Positions 45,446 to 54,851 of a stretch of 64,000 nt of DNA are shown here, piece by piece (the first letter of the stretch is position 1; every line of letters begins with the position of its first letter). Under the pieces are notes generated by a model. The model saw only the letters and a list, made by a program, of their open reading frames with translations, did not search any database and had not been told where the DNA came from. Source of the stretch: Exiguobacterium sibiricum 7-3 (GTDB taxonomy: Bacteria; Bacillota; Bacilli; Exiguobacteriales; Exiguobacteriaceae). The stretch spans positions 1,563,971 through 1,627,970 of the forward strand of contig NZ_KK211190.1 in the NCBI RefSeq assembly GCF_000620865.1, written 5' to 3'. Both the position numbers and the translations under genes were made by a program.

Positions 45446-45882
45446 ATGCTGAAATCATCACTTATTTTTTCATTTTCTTATTGGGTGTCGCGTTTGTCTT
45501 ACCGGCCTGTTACCTTTTGGTTCTTCATTTTGACAACAAACAGTACTCATTCTTTAAGAAACTCCAATGGACGGGTGTCCTGTTACTCGGATTGCTGTGT
45601 CTTTGGATAACGGTGCCGAGTTTCACCGAGATGGTGTTTCGTGATTACCGGGTATTAGTAGGTGCCTGTGTTTTGGAACCGTCTGAGTCAAAAGGAACAT
45701 CAATCGACATCACCTTAACAGAAACCAACGATACGTTTTCTTTCCGTGACGGACCGGATCTTGATGCTTACGGCAAGAAGGTTCCGTATTATTGCCGGGT
45801 GACAACGACCCGGAATCAGGATTTCGAAATTGATTACCGGGTCTACGAAAAAGATACGAAAAAGCTGCTCTATACAAATTGA
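45442..45882 (+). CDS. membrane protein, paralogue of gene at 44506
   Basis: 146 residues beginning at ATGA overlapping the acetyltransferase stop. Same plan as the protein at 44506: two helices (about 8-30, 42-60) and an exported domain with 'FRDYRVLVGACVLEP' and 'YGKKVPYYCRVTTTRNQDFEIDYRVYEKDTKKLLY'. The two conserved Cys are retained. A tandem duplication followed by insertion of, or around, the acetyltransferase gene is likely. Function unknown. Confidence 0.72.
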   Translation: MNAEIITYFFIFLLGVAFVLPACYLLVLHFDNKQYSFFKKLQWTGVLLLGLLCLWITVPSFTEMVFRDYRVLVGACVLEPSESKGTSIDITLTETNDTFSFRDGPDLDAYGKKVPYYCRVTTTRNQDFEIDYRVYEKDTKKLLYTN

Positions 45883-45887
45883 ACAGA

Positions 45888-45930
45888 CAAAACAAGCGGA
45901 GTCCCTGTGAATAGGAACTCCGCTTGTCTT
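45888..45930. terminator. bidirectional terminator
   Basis: Arms 45892-45902 and 45917-45927 (ACAAGCGGAGT and complement), between convergent genes. Confidence 0.78.
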
Positions 45931-46282
45931 ATTGTTCGATGCCGGCACGTTCAGCCGGTTCGAGAAACAATTCATCATCAAATGTCGTCAGTTCAATCAT
46001 TCGGCCGTCTTTTTCATACCAGGCGGCCAGTCCTTCCCGGTCGATCCATTTCCAGCCGGCTTGCCGGATCCGCATTTCGTATAATACGCCGGGTCCTTCA
46101 ACTTCCGACACGAGGTGCGTCTTGACTAATAAACCCTCCGGCTTTTCCTCGACCGTCCCCGTCCGTGGAATCGGAAAACCGTTCACTTGCGACGTCTCAA
46201 ACAGATAATACCAAGCCGTTCCGCTGATGATCACCACACCTAACAAACCTGCCAGCCACTTTCCCATGCGTCGCGTATTCAT
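45929..46282 (-). CDS. small membrane-anchored protein, unknown
   Basis: 117 residues from ATG 46282-46280 after GAGGGG; a longer frame with another ATG lacks a site. One N-terminal helix (about 8-26, after 'MNTRRMGKW'), then about 90 extracytoplasmic residues including 'RIRQAGWKWIDREGLAAWYEKDGRMIEL'. Not recognised. Confidence 0.7.
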   Translation of the reverse strand: MNTRRMGKWLAGLLGVVIISGTAWYYLFETSQVNGFPIPRTGTVEEKPEGLLVKTHLVSEVEGPGVLYEMRIRQAGWKWIDREGLAAWYEKDGRMIELTTFDDELFLEPAERAGIEQ

Positions 46283-46612
46283 GTCATCTCGCCCCTCATC
46301 ATTCATCTATGTATCCATTTAATTTTACCAATCATTTCCTTGATTTCACCTCCTGCTTAGGGAGGATTCTTGACGGACAAATAAAATGAAAACGAATGAA
46401 AAACGTGTCATTTTTGTGAAAAGAAATGAAAAAAATTATTATTTTTTCATAAATCTTTAGGACAAGACGTCTTCCTTAGAGTCTCAACGGATTGACAACT
46501 CCCTGTACAGAGCCATTCTCAGTCGTTTTCAAGTCATTAAGCCGCTTAGCGACTTGACTTCATTTCCTACTATGTTACGATACGAACTTATTAAAGGGAG
46601 TGAATAGAACTT
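46283..46612. other. intergenic region, 330 bases
   Basis: AT-rich, with A-tracts and a small CCTCC/GGAGG hairpin near 46350-46366. A plausible promoter for the following transporter is TTGACT (46554-46559), 16 bases, TACGAT (46576-46581). No ORF with a binding site was found. Confidence 0.5.
46554..46581 (+). promoter_or_regulatory. candidate sigma-A promoter
   Basis: TTGACT and TACGAT separated by 16 bases, 31 bases before the ATG of the ProP-like gene. Close to consensus except spacer one short. Confidence 0.5.
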
Positions 46613-47998
46613 ATGAAATTCAGAAAAGAAAAAGTCAATGTCGTCGACATGAAGCAAACCAAAAAAAGTGTCTACGCGACTGGAATTGGGAATGCGATGG
46701 AGTGGTTCGATTTTGGTCTTTATTCGTATCTCGCAATCATCATCAGTCAAAACTTCTTTAGTGCTGTTGAAAATGATGAACTGAAGCTTGTCTTTACCTT
46801 TGCAACGTTTGCGATCGCTTTTTTAATGCGACCAATCGGCGGAATCGTCTTCGGACGAATCGGAGATCGCCTTGGAAGAAAGGTCGTTTTGACGACAACA
46901 ATCGTCATGATGGCCGGTTCGACCCTCATCATTGGATTATTACCAACGTATGATCAAATCGGAATTTGGGCACCAATTTTACTGTTACTGGCCCGGATTT
47001 TACAAGGTTTCTCAACCGGCGGTGAATATGCCGGTGCAATGGTCTACATCGCTGAATCATCACCAGACAACAAACGGAGTGCCCTCGGAAGTGGTCTTGA
47101 AATCGGAACACTAGCCGGGTATATTCTCGCGTCGATTCTCGCAACCGTCCTGTTCGTCACATTATCCGACGATCAAATGGCGTCATGGGGCTGGCGGATC
47201 CCGTTCATTTTAGGGGCACCACTCGGACTGTTTGGTCTGTACCTGCGTCGTCATCTTGATGAATCACCGATCTTCGAAAACGAAATCAATGAAAATACGG
47301 AAGAACCGGCTACGTTCCGGGAAATCCTCCGCGATCATAAACGCGATATCATCGTGTGTTTCATCGCCGTTGCGTTCTTCAACATCACGAATTACATGTT
47401 ACTGTCGTATATGCCGTCTTACCTGAATGAAGTCATGGGGATTTCAAGTTCAACGAGTACAATCTTGATTACCGGTGTCATGGTCATCATGATTCCGCTT
47501 GCTTACTTCTTCGGTAAACTCAGCGACAAAAAAGGCAATCGGAATATCGTCCTGTTTGCACTGGCCGGTCTGTCGATTCTGTCGATTCTCTCGTTCTACC
47601 TGATTGGTCTGAAACCACTCTTGTTCGTCGGAATCGGAATCTTCATTCTTGGTTTCTTCCTCGCGATTTTCGAAGGAACGATGCCAAGTCTGTTGCCGAG
47701 TATCTTTTATACAGACGTCCGTTACCGGACACTTTCTGTTACGTTTAACGTGTCCGTCTCGATTTTCGGCGGAACGACACCACTTGTCTCGACATGGCTC
47801 GTCCATGCGACACAAAATCCGCTCGCTCCGGCGTATTACCTGACTGCCGTCAGCGTGATCGGCTTCATTACGTTCTTCTTCTTCTTCAAGAGTACATCGG
47901 GCAAAGCCTTAAAAGGTTCCCACCCGACCGTCTCGACGGAAAAAGAACTGCATGCCGTCGCGAAGAAGCCGGAAGATGCCTTATGGTGGGCGGAATAA
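46613..47998 (+). CDS. MFS metabolite:H+ symporter, ProP-like
   Basis: 461 residues, 12 helices. The N-terminal '[21 protein letters not shown]' and loop '[13 protein letters not shown]' are signatures of the metabolite:H+ symporter group (ProP, KgtP, CitA). Imports osmoprotectants such as proline/betaine, or an organic acid. Divergent promoter region and its own terminator, so it is monocistronic. Confidence 0.92.
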   Translation: MKFRKEKVNVVDMKQTKKSVYATGIGNAMEWFDFGLYSYLAIIISQNFFSAVENDELKLVFTFATFAIAFLMRPIGGIVFGRIGDRLGRKVVLTTTIVMMAGSTLIIGLLPTYDQIGIWAPILLLLARILQGFSTGGEYAGAMVYIAESSPDNKRSALGSGLEIGTLAGYILASILATVLFVTLSDDQMASWGWRIPFILGAPLGLFGLYLRRHLDESPIFENEINENTEEPATFREILRDHKRDIIVCFIAVAFFNITNYMLLSYMPSYLNEVMGISSSTSTILITGVMVIMIPLAYFFGKLSDKKGNRNIVLFALAGLSILSILSFYLIGLKPLLFVGIGIFILGFFLAIFEGTMPSLLPSIFYTDVRYRTLSVTFNVSVSIFGGTTPLVSTWLVHATQNPLAPAYYLTAVSVIGFITFFFFFKSTSGKALKGSHPTVSTEKELHAVAKKPEDALWWAE

Positions 47999-48013
47999 TT
48001 AAATGATTCTATC

Positions 48014-48052
48014 AAAAAAAACGGTCTCTCCTATTCGAGGGACCGTTTTTAG
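48014..48052. terminator. bidirectional terminator
   Basis: AAAAACGGTC and GACCGTTTTT arms (48016-48025, 48041-48050) with inner pairing, between convergent genes. Confidence 0.8.
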
Positions 48053-48054
48053 TA

Positions 48055-49359
48055 TTAGGAAATCTGTTTCAATACCAGCTTCACCTGCTGGATTTGATAG
48101 TTTTCGACGTGTAACAGTTCGAGATCGTATGTCTCCATCTCAAGCCGCTCACCAGCTTGATAGTCCGTTCCTTGCGCTTGAATGAAGCCGGCAATCGTAT
48201 CGATTTCATCCGCGTCAGCAAACGTCAGGTTAAACCGTTCCTGTAAATCTGCCAGCAACACGGTCCCCGACAGATGGTACTCCGTCTTCGAAACCGTCTC
48301 AATGTCGGCCTGTTCATCTTCATCGAATTCATCGCGGATCTCACCGACGATTTCTTCAAGCAAATCTTCCATCGCAATCATGCCGGCAGTCCCGCCGTAC
48401 TCGTCGATGACGAGCGCGATGTGGGAACGCGTCACCTTCATCTTTAACAACGTTTCCTGGAGCGGTGTCATTTCGGACACGGCCGGAATGTCTTTCATAT
48501 ACTTTTGTAAGTCGCGTTGTTGATCGTTTGCCTGATCGGTCAGGACTTCCTTGACGTTGACGTAACCGATGATCTTATCTTTATCAAAATCCTCGATGAC
48601 CGGGTAACGCGTGTATTGATTGTAAGTCATGATCTGTAAGACTTCGGTCCACGTCATGCTGAGCGACAGCGTCGTCACGTTCATCCGTGGGACCATGATG
48701 TCCTTCGTCACCCTCTCATCAAAGGCGAAGACGTTTTGCATCAACGCGAGTTCCGTCTGATTGATTTCACCGCTCTGAAAGCTTTGCGACATGATGATTT
48801 TCAACTCTTCTTCCGAGTGTGCTTGTTCATGCCCTGCCGGCTGAACGCCGAACAGACGCAGGAAAACACGTGCCGAACCGTTCATCACCCAGATGAATGG
48901 ATACATGATTTTACCGAACACATACAAAGCCGGTGCAAGCAGTAATGTCATCCGTTCCGCGTACTGGATGGCAAGTGTCTTCGGAGCAAGTTCACCGATG
49001 ACAACGTGTAAAAACGTCACCGAAACGAACGCAATCGTATAGGAAAGAACCGTCGACAGGGCCGCTGCGACACCAAACTCGTCAAAGACCGGTCCAAGTA
49101 GCTTTTCGACGGTCGGTTTCCCGAGCGCTCCAAGTCCAAGTGCGGTGATTGTGATTCCGAGTTGACAGGCAGACAAATAATAATCGAGGTCACTGGCGAC
49201 CTTCTTCGCGAGGACCGCTCCTTTGTTTCCTTCCTGAATCATTTGATCAAGCCGTGACATCCGCACCTTGACGACGGCAAACTCCGATCCGACGAAAAAC
49301 GCCGTCAAGACAATCAACAACACCAGTAATGCCAAATTCAATACTAACAATATGTCCAA
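48055..49359 (-). CDS. CNNM/HlyC-CorC family membrane protein
   Basis: 434 residues beginning at TTG 49359. N-terminal DUF21/CNNM domain with three to four helices (1-190), two CBS domains ('DIMVPRMNVTTLSLSMTW' onward, about 210-335), and a C-terminal CorC/HlyC transporter-associated domain (about 350-430). Family members such as MpfA/YhdP are linked to Mg2+ efflux or homeostasis. The start is unusual: see the regulatory entry at 49360-49391. Confidence 0.9.
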   Translation of the reverse strand: MDILLVLNLALLVLLIVLTAFFVGSEFAVVKVRMSRLDQMIQEGNKGAVLAKKVASDLDYYLSACQLGITITALGLGALGKPTVEKLLGPVFDEFGVAAALSTVLSYTIAFVSVTFLHVVIGELAPKTLAIQYAERMTLLLAPALYVFGKIMYPFIWVMNGSARVFLRLFGVQPAGHEQAHSEEELKIIMSQSFQSGEINQTELALMQNVFAFDERVTKDIMVPRMNVTTLSLSMTWTEVLQIMTYNQYTRYPVIEDFDKDKIIGYVNVKEVLTDQANDQQRDLQKYMKDIPAVSEMTPLQETLLKMKVTRSHIALVIDEYGGTAGMIAMEDLLEEIVGEIRDEFDEDEQADIETVSKTEYHLSGTVLLADLQERFNLTFADADEIDTIAGFIQAQGTDYQAGERLEMETYDLELLHVENYQIQQVKLVLKQIS

Positions 49360-49391
49360 TTCTGTCCCCTGAAACAGGGGGTCACCTCCAT
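49360..49391 (-). promoter_or_regulatory. ribosome binding site separated from TTG start by a hairpin
   Basis: On the minus strand a full GGAGGTGA (49389-49382) is followed by a tight hairpin, CCCCTG-TTT-CAGGGG (49380-49366), then ACAGAA and the TTG start. Unfolded, the site is too far from the start; folded, only about seven unpaired bases remain. The hairpin's 3' arm also holds a weaker AGGGGA at ordinary spacing. A 15-codon leader ORF (ATG 49391 to stop 49344) overlaps the start. Confidence 0.5.
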
Positions 49392-49696
49392 GAGAATAAT
49401 TTTGAATCGCAAAAATGATTCCATCATCAAACCGTACAGTAAAACGTTCTAGTTACAATCATAACGAATCATTTTCTGAATATCAACTGTTTTGCCTATG
49501 GTAATGACCCGATTATTCAGAATAATCGGATTAAAGTTTCTAAAAGGAGTACTTTTGATACTAGGTTTGTTACTCTAGTTGAGCGGCTATATAAGAGCTA
49601 TGCACATCAACATCTCAATTCAAAACAGTTTAAGAAAAAGCTTCTTGAAATCAAGTGATGTACGTAAAATCGTAAGTGGAGAGATAGTAGATTATT
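49392..49696. other. intergenic region of about 305 bases
   Basis: Between divergent genes at 49359 and 49697. AT-rich. Contains an AAAAGGAG near 49541-49549 with no usable ORF behind it. I see no other feature beyond presumed promoters. Confidence 0.4.
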
Positions 49697-50749
49697 ATGG
49701 AAAAAACAAGAAAAGGTTTCTCGTCGTACTTGCGGCCGGAAGCAGATGGAGCAGGTCGAAACATTTCGTGGAGTTCAATCATCGCGGGAGTCGTATCATT
49801 TTTTGCACTTTTAATTACATTCAGCTTAATCGGTTCAGCAATCGGTTTTGGTGTCACGGACGTCACGTCCGACAAACCGTTTGACGGTGTCGGCATCGGC
49901 TTAGCCATCTGGGCAATCCTGTCGTTGTTAATCTCATTGTTCGTCGCTGGTTTCGTTTCCGGTGTGACATCATCACGTGCCGGACTCGTCCATGGTTTCC
50001 TCACATGGTCAACAAGCGTCATCCTCTTGTTCGCTTTGCTGACATTCACGACAATCAACACGTTCCAAACAGTTGGTTCAGTACTTGGTACAGTCGGTGG
50101 TGCAGCAGGTCAAGGTGTCGGCGCAATCGCCAGCACAACATCAGACGCTGTCTCAAAAGGATTCAGCTCAGTAACGGATAACGTCTCAAAAGTCGATACA
50201 AAAGAACTTGAAGGAAATGTCGATGAAATCCTTAAAGACACAGATATTCCTGAATTACAACCAAACTACTTGCAAGGTCAGCTCGATGCCGTCAAAGATG
50301 ACGCAACAGCAGCCGGTAAAGATGTCTTAACAAAACCGGAAGACTTCGATAAAATCGTCAGCGATCTTGGTGACAAATTGACAGCACGTTCAGAAAAAAT
50401 CCAAAACTCAGTCGATGAAGACAAAATTGCTGAAGCTGTTGCCCAAAACACAGATCTTTCACAAGCAGAGGCGGACAAAGCAACGAAAAATATCGTCGAT
50501 GGCTTAAACCAGGCAACAAGTGAAACAAGCAAACAGATTGAAAATGCAAAACAAACGCTTGACGAAACATCAGCTGATCTTAAGAAAACAGTGGAAGATG
50601 TTCGCGTCCAAACAGAACAAGCCACACAAACAGCGTATAAAGTTTCAATTTGGGGCTTCGTCGCTCTCATCTTAACGATGATCGTGACATCAATCGCTGG
50701 TATCACAGGTTCACGCGTCGCTTCACGCGGTCGTATCGCCAACAAGTAA
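49697..50749 (+). CDS. membrane protein with long coiled, Ala/Asp/Lys-rich domain
   Basis: 350 residues. Four N-terminal hydrophobic segments (about 25-50, 68-92, 96-120, 125-145) with Gly/Ala/Ser-rich stretches, a long acidic helical region (about 150-305, 'DTKELEGNVDEILKDTDIPEL', 'SEKIQNSVDEDKIAEAV') and one C-terminal helix (about 318-340). The helical part resembles apolipoprotein- or LEA-like segments. Codons are more A-ending than in neighbours. A stress-related envelope protein is a guess. Binding site GGAGAG is farther than usual. Confidence 0.7.
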   Translation: MEKTRKGFSSYLRPEADGAGRNISWSSIIAGVVSFFALLITFSLIGSAIGFGVTDVTSDKPFDGVGIGLAIWAILSLLISLFVAGFVSGVTSSRAGLVHGFLTWSTSVILLFALLTFTTINTFQTVGSVLGTVGGAAGQGVGAIASTTSDAVSKGFSSVTDNVSKVDTKELEGNVDEILKDTDIPELQPNYLQGQLDAVKDDATAAGKDVLTKPEDFDKIVSDLGDKLTARSEKIQNSVDEDKIAEAVAQNTDLSQAEADKATKNIVDGLNQATSETSKQIENAKQTLDETSADLKKTVEDVRVQTEQATQTAYKVSIWGFVALILTMIVTSIAGITGSRVASRGRIANK

Positions 50750-50760
50750 TTAAACGTGTT

Positions 50761-50793
50761 AAGCCGAAGGTCCCCGCGACCTTCGGCTTTTTT
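50761..50793 (+). terminator. terminator
   Basis: Perfect 12-base arms 50761-50772 and 50778-50789 followed by TTTTTT, 11 bases after the stop. Confidence 0.9.
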
Positions 50794-50795
50794 GT

Positions 50796-50842
50796 TTGAC
50801 AATCGTTTTGAATCTGTTAGGCTGTTAACTAACGACCGTTAG
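50796..50842 (+). promoter_or_regulatory. promoter and TetR operator of efflux operon
   Basis: TTGACA (50796-50801), 16 bases, TAGGCT (50818-50823), then the inverted repeat CTAACG-AC-CGTTAG (50829-50842) directly before the ribosome binding site. The repeat is well placed for autorepression by the TetR protein. Confidence 0.6.
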
Positions 50843-50854
50843 GAAGGTGATTGA

Positions 50855-51433
50855 ATGAAAGCTTCATTATTATTGCAAACGGCCCTGCGGCATTTTGCCC
50901 AACATGGCTACGAGGGCGCGTCCTTACAAGAGATTGCGCAGGAAGTCGGAATTAAAAAACCGTCGATTTACGCCCACTATCGCGGAAAAGACGATTTGTT
51001 CCTGACCGCGATGACGCATGCGCTCGAAACACAGAAAACACATCTCGCCACGTACTTCATCTCAACACGCCATCTTACGCTTGAAGCGAGCCTGAAAGGG
51101 TTTTTTGACTGGTTTCTTCAGGAAAGTACCCAAAACGATCAGCTGAAGTTCATTTTACGGATCGCCTATTTTCCGCCCGTCAAGCTGGAACGCGAAGTAA
51201 CAGATTTGATTAATCCGTTTTTTGATTCAATGCAACGCCACTTGACCCGTTTGTTGCGGGAACGCGACCGCCAAGAACAGATTTTGTATTCGGACGATTA
51301 CGAAAGTGCCGCACTCGCCTATTTGACGGTGACGGAAGGCACGATGACCGAGTTCGTCTACAACGGTGTTGAGGCCTATCAACGACGTTTTACTGCCGTC
51401 TGGCCGATTTTTTGGCGGGGGCTTGTCCGCTGA
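50855..51433 (+). CDS. TetR family transcriptional regulator
   Basis: 192 residues. N-terminal helix-turn-helix 'LLQTALRHFAQHGYEGASLQEIAQEVGIKKPSIYAHYRGKDDLF' (about 6-49), then an all-helical ligand domain. First gene of an operon with a drug-type MFS exporter 32 bases downstream, so it most likely represses this pump until a toxic ligand binds. Confidence 0.93.
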   Translation: MKASLLLQTALRHFAQHGYEGASLQEIAQEVGIKKPSIYAHYRGKDDLFLTAMTHALETQKTHLATYFISTRHLTLEASLKGFFDWFLQESTQNDQLKFILRIAYFPPVKLEREVTDLINPFFDSMQRHLTRLLRERDRQEQILYSDDYESAALAYLTVTEGTMTEFVYNGVEAYQRRFTAVWPIFWRGLVR

Positions 51434-51465
51434 TGATTTAAACTATAGAAACAGAGGAATTTACC

Positions 51466-52650
51466 ATGCAAAATAACAAATTGATCTTAGGCACCCTACT
51501 GCTTAATCTTTTTATCGCGTTTTTAGGGATTGGTCTTGTCATTCCCGTCACCCCGACCATCATGAACGAGCTGAACATCTCCGGTTCGACCGTCGGTTAC
51601 ATGGTCTCGGCATTCGCCTTTGCCCAGCTTGTGTTATCACCGCTCGCTGGTCGGGCCGTCGATAAATATGGCCGCAAACCGATGATCATTATCGGTCTGT
51701 TCATCTTCAGCATGTCGGAACTGTTATTTGGTCTTGGACAATCCGTCGAAGTGTTGTTCGCGTCGCGGATTTTAGGTGGTGTCAGTGCCGCCTTCATCAT
51801 GCCGGCCGTCACAGCGTTCATCGCCGACATCACCACGAACGATACACGTCCGAAGGCCCTTGGCTACATGTCAGCAGCGATTTCGACCGGTTTCATCATC
51901 GGTCCGGGAATCGGCGGCTTCCTAGCGGATGTCGGTACCCGCGTCCCGTTTTTCTTTGCCGCAGCGTTTGGCTTGACCGCAATGATTTTGTCGGTCTTTA
52001 CATTACGCGAACCGGAACGCCATTATGAACAGACGACAACACCGCAGCAAAAGACCGGTTTCCGGAAAGTTTTTTCACCGCTCTACTTCATCGCCTTTAT
52101 GGTGTTGTTGATTTCTTCCTTCGGTCTCGCTTCGTTCGAATCACTGTTCGCTTTGTTCGTCGACCGGAAGTTCGGCTTTACCGCAAAAGACATCGCGCTC
52201 GCGATTTCACTCGGTGCCATCGTCGGTGTCATCGTCCAAGTCGGATTGTTTGAACGTCTGACGCGCTGGTTCGGAGAAATCCGTCTCATCCGGTACAGCT
52301 TAATCGGTTCGACATTACTGGTTCTTGTCATGACCTATGTGACAAGTTATCTTTCGATTATTCTCGTGACGATGGTTGTCTTCGTCGGCTTTGATTTAAT
52401 GCGCCCTGCCGTCACAACCTATTTGTCGAAGATCGCCGGAAACGAACAAGGTTTCGTCGGCGGAATGAACTCGATGTTTACGAGTATCGGAAATATTCTC
52501 GGTCCGATCATCGGCGGGATTTTATTTGACGTCGACCTAAACTATCCGTTCTATTTTGCGACGGTCATGCTCGCAATCGGGATCGCCTTGACGTTCGTCT
52601 GGCGGGAACAGCAGCCGGTTGAACAGTCAATCGAGCAAAAATCATCTTAA
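51466..52650 (+). CDS. MFS drug:H+ antiporter (DHA1)
   Basis: 394 residues, 12 helices. Motif A 'GRAVDKYGRKPMII' (about 62-75) and the antiporter motif C 'SAAISTGFIIGPGIGGFLAD' in helix 5 mark it as a drug exporter of the Bmr/NorA/YttB type. Expected to expel hydrophobic compounds using the proton gradient. Controlled by the TetR gene before it. Confidence 0.92.
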   Translation: MQNNKLILGTLLLNLFIAFLGIGLVIPVTPTIMNELNISGSTVGYMVSAFAFAQLVLSPLAGRAVDKYGRKPMIIIGLFIFSMSELLFGLGQSVEVLFASRILGGVSAAFIMPAVTAFIADITTNDTRPKALGYMSAAISTGFIIGPGIGGFLADVGTRVPFFFAAAFGLTAMILSVFTLREPERHYEQTTTPQQKTGFRKVFSPLYFIAFMVLLISSFGLASFESLFALFVDRKFGFTAKDIALAISLGAIVGVIVQVGLFERLTRWFGEIRLIRYSLIGSTLLVLVMTYVTSYLSIILVTMVVFVGFDLMRPAVTTYLSKIAGNEQGFVGGMNSMFTSIGNILGPIIGGILFDVDLNYPFYFATVMLAIGIALTFVWREQQPVEQSIEQKSS

Positions 52651-52652
52651 TG

Positions 52653-52712
52653 AAACAAGCCCAAATCTCTTGTGTATCCAAGTCGGAATACGAGAGACAT
52701 TTGGGCTTGTTT
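52653..52712. terminator. bidirectional terminator
   Basis: 18-20-base arms 52653-52670 and 52693-52712 with one bulge, between convergent genes. Confidence 0.8.
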
Positions 52713-52764
52713 TATGGATTAAACTCCATCATAAAAGATGATAGATTTTTTTTCGTTATCAATT

Positions 52765-53265
52765 TCATGACACCACATACTGTTTCACAATCCAATTCTC
52801 GATTCGCATCATTGTCTCGGTCTTTGGATTTTCCAAATAGTCAAAGGCTTTTAAGACAAGCGGTGATGCGTTGGACATATCGACGTCTGCCCGGCTGACC
52901 CAGGACGAACCGGTTGAGTCCTGTCCGTCAAACATCTTTGGAACAGACGGCTTTCCGTCAGCCTCTAACACATGGAAAAACACCCCAATATGATGAAGGT
53001 GCGACGCCCGGTGCCAGTCAGACTGAATGAAAAACTCAAACGCCCCGATTAATCGTTTTGAGCGGACCGTTAATCCCGTTTCCTCCTGAAATTCGCGGTC
53101 CAGTGCGTCCGGTAACGTCTCAAAATCTTCGAGACTGCCTCCCGGCAAATCGTACCGATACGTATACGGTCCGCCCTGCTTATGGATGACGAGCAGTTTT
53201 CCTTCATTAAAATAGATGCCGTATGTACCGAATGCCCGATGAAACGTCGAATCCTTCATGCTCAT
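52765..53265 (-). CDS. Nudix hydrolase
   Basis: 166 residues. Complete Nudix box at about residues 43-65: Gly, Glu49, then 'REFQEETGL' (REUxEExGU). Hydrolyses nucleoside diphosphates linked to another group; substrate unclear. Starts at ATGA overlapping the amine-oxidase stop, so it is the second gene of a two-gene operon. Confidence 0.93.
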   Translation of the reverse strand: MSMKDSTFHRAFGTYGIYFNEGKLLVIHKQGGPYTYRYDLPGGSLEDFETLPDALDREFQEETGLTVRSKRLIGAFEFFIQSDWHRASHLHHIGVFFHVLEADGKPSVPKMFDGQDSTGSSWVSRADVDMSNASPLVLKAFDYLENPKTETMMRIENWIVKQYVVS

Positions 53266-54359
53266 TCGTTCTCCCTCTCTTTCTTCGGACTGATTTGACT
53301 ACGAAGCCACCGTTCGAACGATTGCAAAGCGCCTTCCAAATGTCCGCCGAACGCCGGATCACTTTCCGTTCCGAGTAACGTCACCGTGTCCTTCCACGGA
53401 TCTTCGAGGTCAATCGGTTGATAGACAGGAAAGTCGGTTAACGGTGCCGCATCTGCTATCGTTGCCGTTTCCGGCTCTTTTGCCCAGTCTTGATAAAAGA
53501 CAGCAATCGGATTACCGGCTTCTTGTCCAAATAAACGGGTCAACTGCTCAACGGACTGCTTCTTCAATTCCGCTTCGCTGAAAGCCGCGCGTTCTGATGC
53601 CGTCAGACGGAAGAAGCCGAATAAAGCACCGGGTCCGGTTTGCGGCGACGCATCATGAATTTCCTGTAAAATCCCTGACCAGCTGATGGCAAGGCCCGAC
53701 CGGTCCGCTTGTCGCCAAAACGGTGTTTCGTAAACGACAACGACTTTCGCCTGTCCGGCCATCCAGGTCGGTGTGGCTTCAAGTTGTCGGTGCACGGCTT
53801 CCGGTAAAGTCGGAATCCAGATCATCCGGCTGCTGAGTCGTGGCGGTAACGTCATGAGTACATGATCAAACGATTGTTGCATCTGTGTCCCTTGATGTTC
53901 AATCGTCAGTTCAACCTGCTTCTTTTTCAGAATGGTGGTGACGCGGTGTGACAAACGAATCATCTCCGGATCCAGTTTTTTGACCAGTGCTTCCGATACG
54001 CTTTCCATCCCCTTCACCAGTCGATGTGACAAGACCGTTTGCCCGTCCGGTAAGGAATGCTGTTCAATTTGTCCCGGTGACCTCTCAAGCATCATCGTTC
54101 CATGCGTCGCCTGAATGAGTGTCGGCAGTTGCAGCAGATTGATGAGGTTCGTCATCAACGATTCCGTGTCCGGCCAATACCAGGTCGGTCCAAGATCAAA
54201 ATCGTATATTTGTCCTTTGTAAGATAACGTTTCGGTCAGAATCCGTCCTCCGATCCGGTCACGGGCTTCAAAGATGGTTACGTCGTACCCCGTCTCCTGC
54301 AAACGCCAAGCGGCATATAGCCCGGTGATGCCGGCACCGATGATGGCGACTTGTTTCAT
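53262..54359 (-). CDS. FAD-dependent amine oxidase family protein
   Basis: 365 residues. FAD-binding '[15 protein letters not shown]' (6-20), '[10 protein letters not shown]' (34-43) and a C-terminal '[16 protein letters not shown]' that closes the flavin site: the flavin monoamine oxidase layout. Shorter than monoamine oxidases (about 450). Oxidises an amine or related donor, or acts as a desaturase. Followed by a Nudix hydrolase in the same operon. Confidence 0.9.
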   Translation of the reverse strand: MKQVAIIGAGITGLYAAWRLQETGYDVTIFEARDRIGGRILTETLSYKGQIYDFDLGPTWYWPDTESLMTNLINLLQLPTLIQATHGTMMLERSPGQIEQHSLPDGQTVLSHRLVKGMESVSEALVKKLDPEMIRLSHRVTTILKKKQVELTIEHQGTQMQQSFDHVLMTLPPRLSSRMIWIPTLPEAVHRQLEATPTWMAGQAKVVVVYETPFWRQADRSGLAISWSGILQEIHDASPQTGPGALFGFFRLTASERAAFSEAELKKQSVEQLTRLFGQEAGNPIAVFYQDWAKEPETATIADAAPLTDFPVYQPIDLEDPWKDTVTLLGTESDPAFGGHLEGALQSFERWLRSQISPKKERENE

Positions 54360-54439
54360 GAGTCATTCCTTCTTTTCAGTGATTTCCTTTCCAGTGTACC
54401 GAAATTCAGCGCGCGCGCCCACTGCCACACAAAAAAAAA

Positions 54440-54461
54440 CAGAGCGTCATCCGACACTCTG
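54440..54461 (-). terminator. terminator after small gene
   Basis: Arms 54461-54453 and 54448-54440 on the minus strand followed by nine T. Confidence 0.75.
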
Positions 54462-54471
54462 CCGTTCTTTC

Positions 54472-54648
54472 TTAAGAGGATTGCGCATGCCGCCAGTCGT
54501 CTTCATCAAAAACCGACTGGACCCATTCCAGGGAGACATATAATGATTTCGCGATGGATTCGTCGGATTTCCCGAGTTTACGCAACGTATGGACGATTCG
54601 AATCCTCCGCTCCAGTTCACGTTCATCAGGTAACAATTCCGGCATCAT
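54472..54648 (-). CDS. 58-residue helical protein, possible HTH
   Basis: Minus-strand ORF from ATG 54648, seven bases after AAAGGAGG, a near-perfect site. The protein is charged and helical ('DERELERRIRIVHTLRKLGKSDESIAKSL', 'SLEWVQSVFDEDDW'), with spacing like a helix-turn-helix ('GKSDESIAKSLYVSLEWVQ'). Has its own terminator. Upstream of, and separate from, the amine-oxidase operon. Family not recognised. Confidence 0.75.
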   Translation of the reverse strand: MMPELLPDERELERRIRIVHTLRKLGKSDESIAKSLYVSLEWVQSVFDEDDWRHAQSS

Positions 54649-54851
54649 GTCGGCGCCTCCTTTCTCTCTCTAAGCCAACCATCATCGTTTTGTGTTAGTT
54701 ACCCGATTATCGGTTGAATATTCCGAAAATTCAAGAGTTTCGATGATTTTTGATAAAGACTCTCAAAAAAGTAACAGTACCTTCTCGACAAGGAACTCCG
54801 ACTCGGCTGTCGAAGACTCTATTATCCGGTCAAAAAAAGGAGTGTTCCGAC

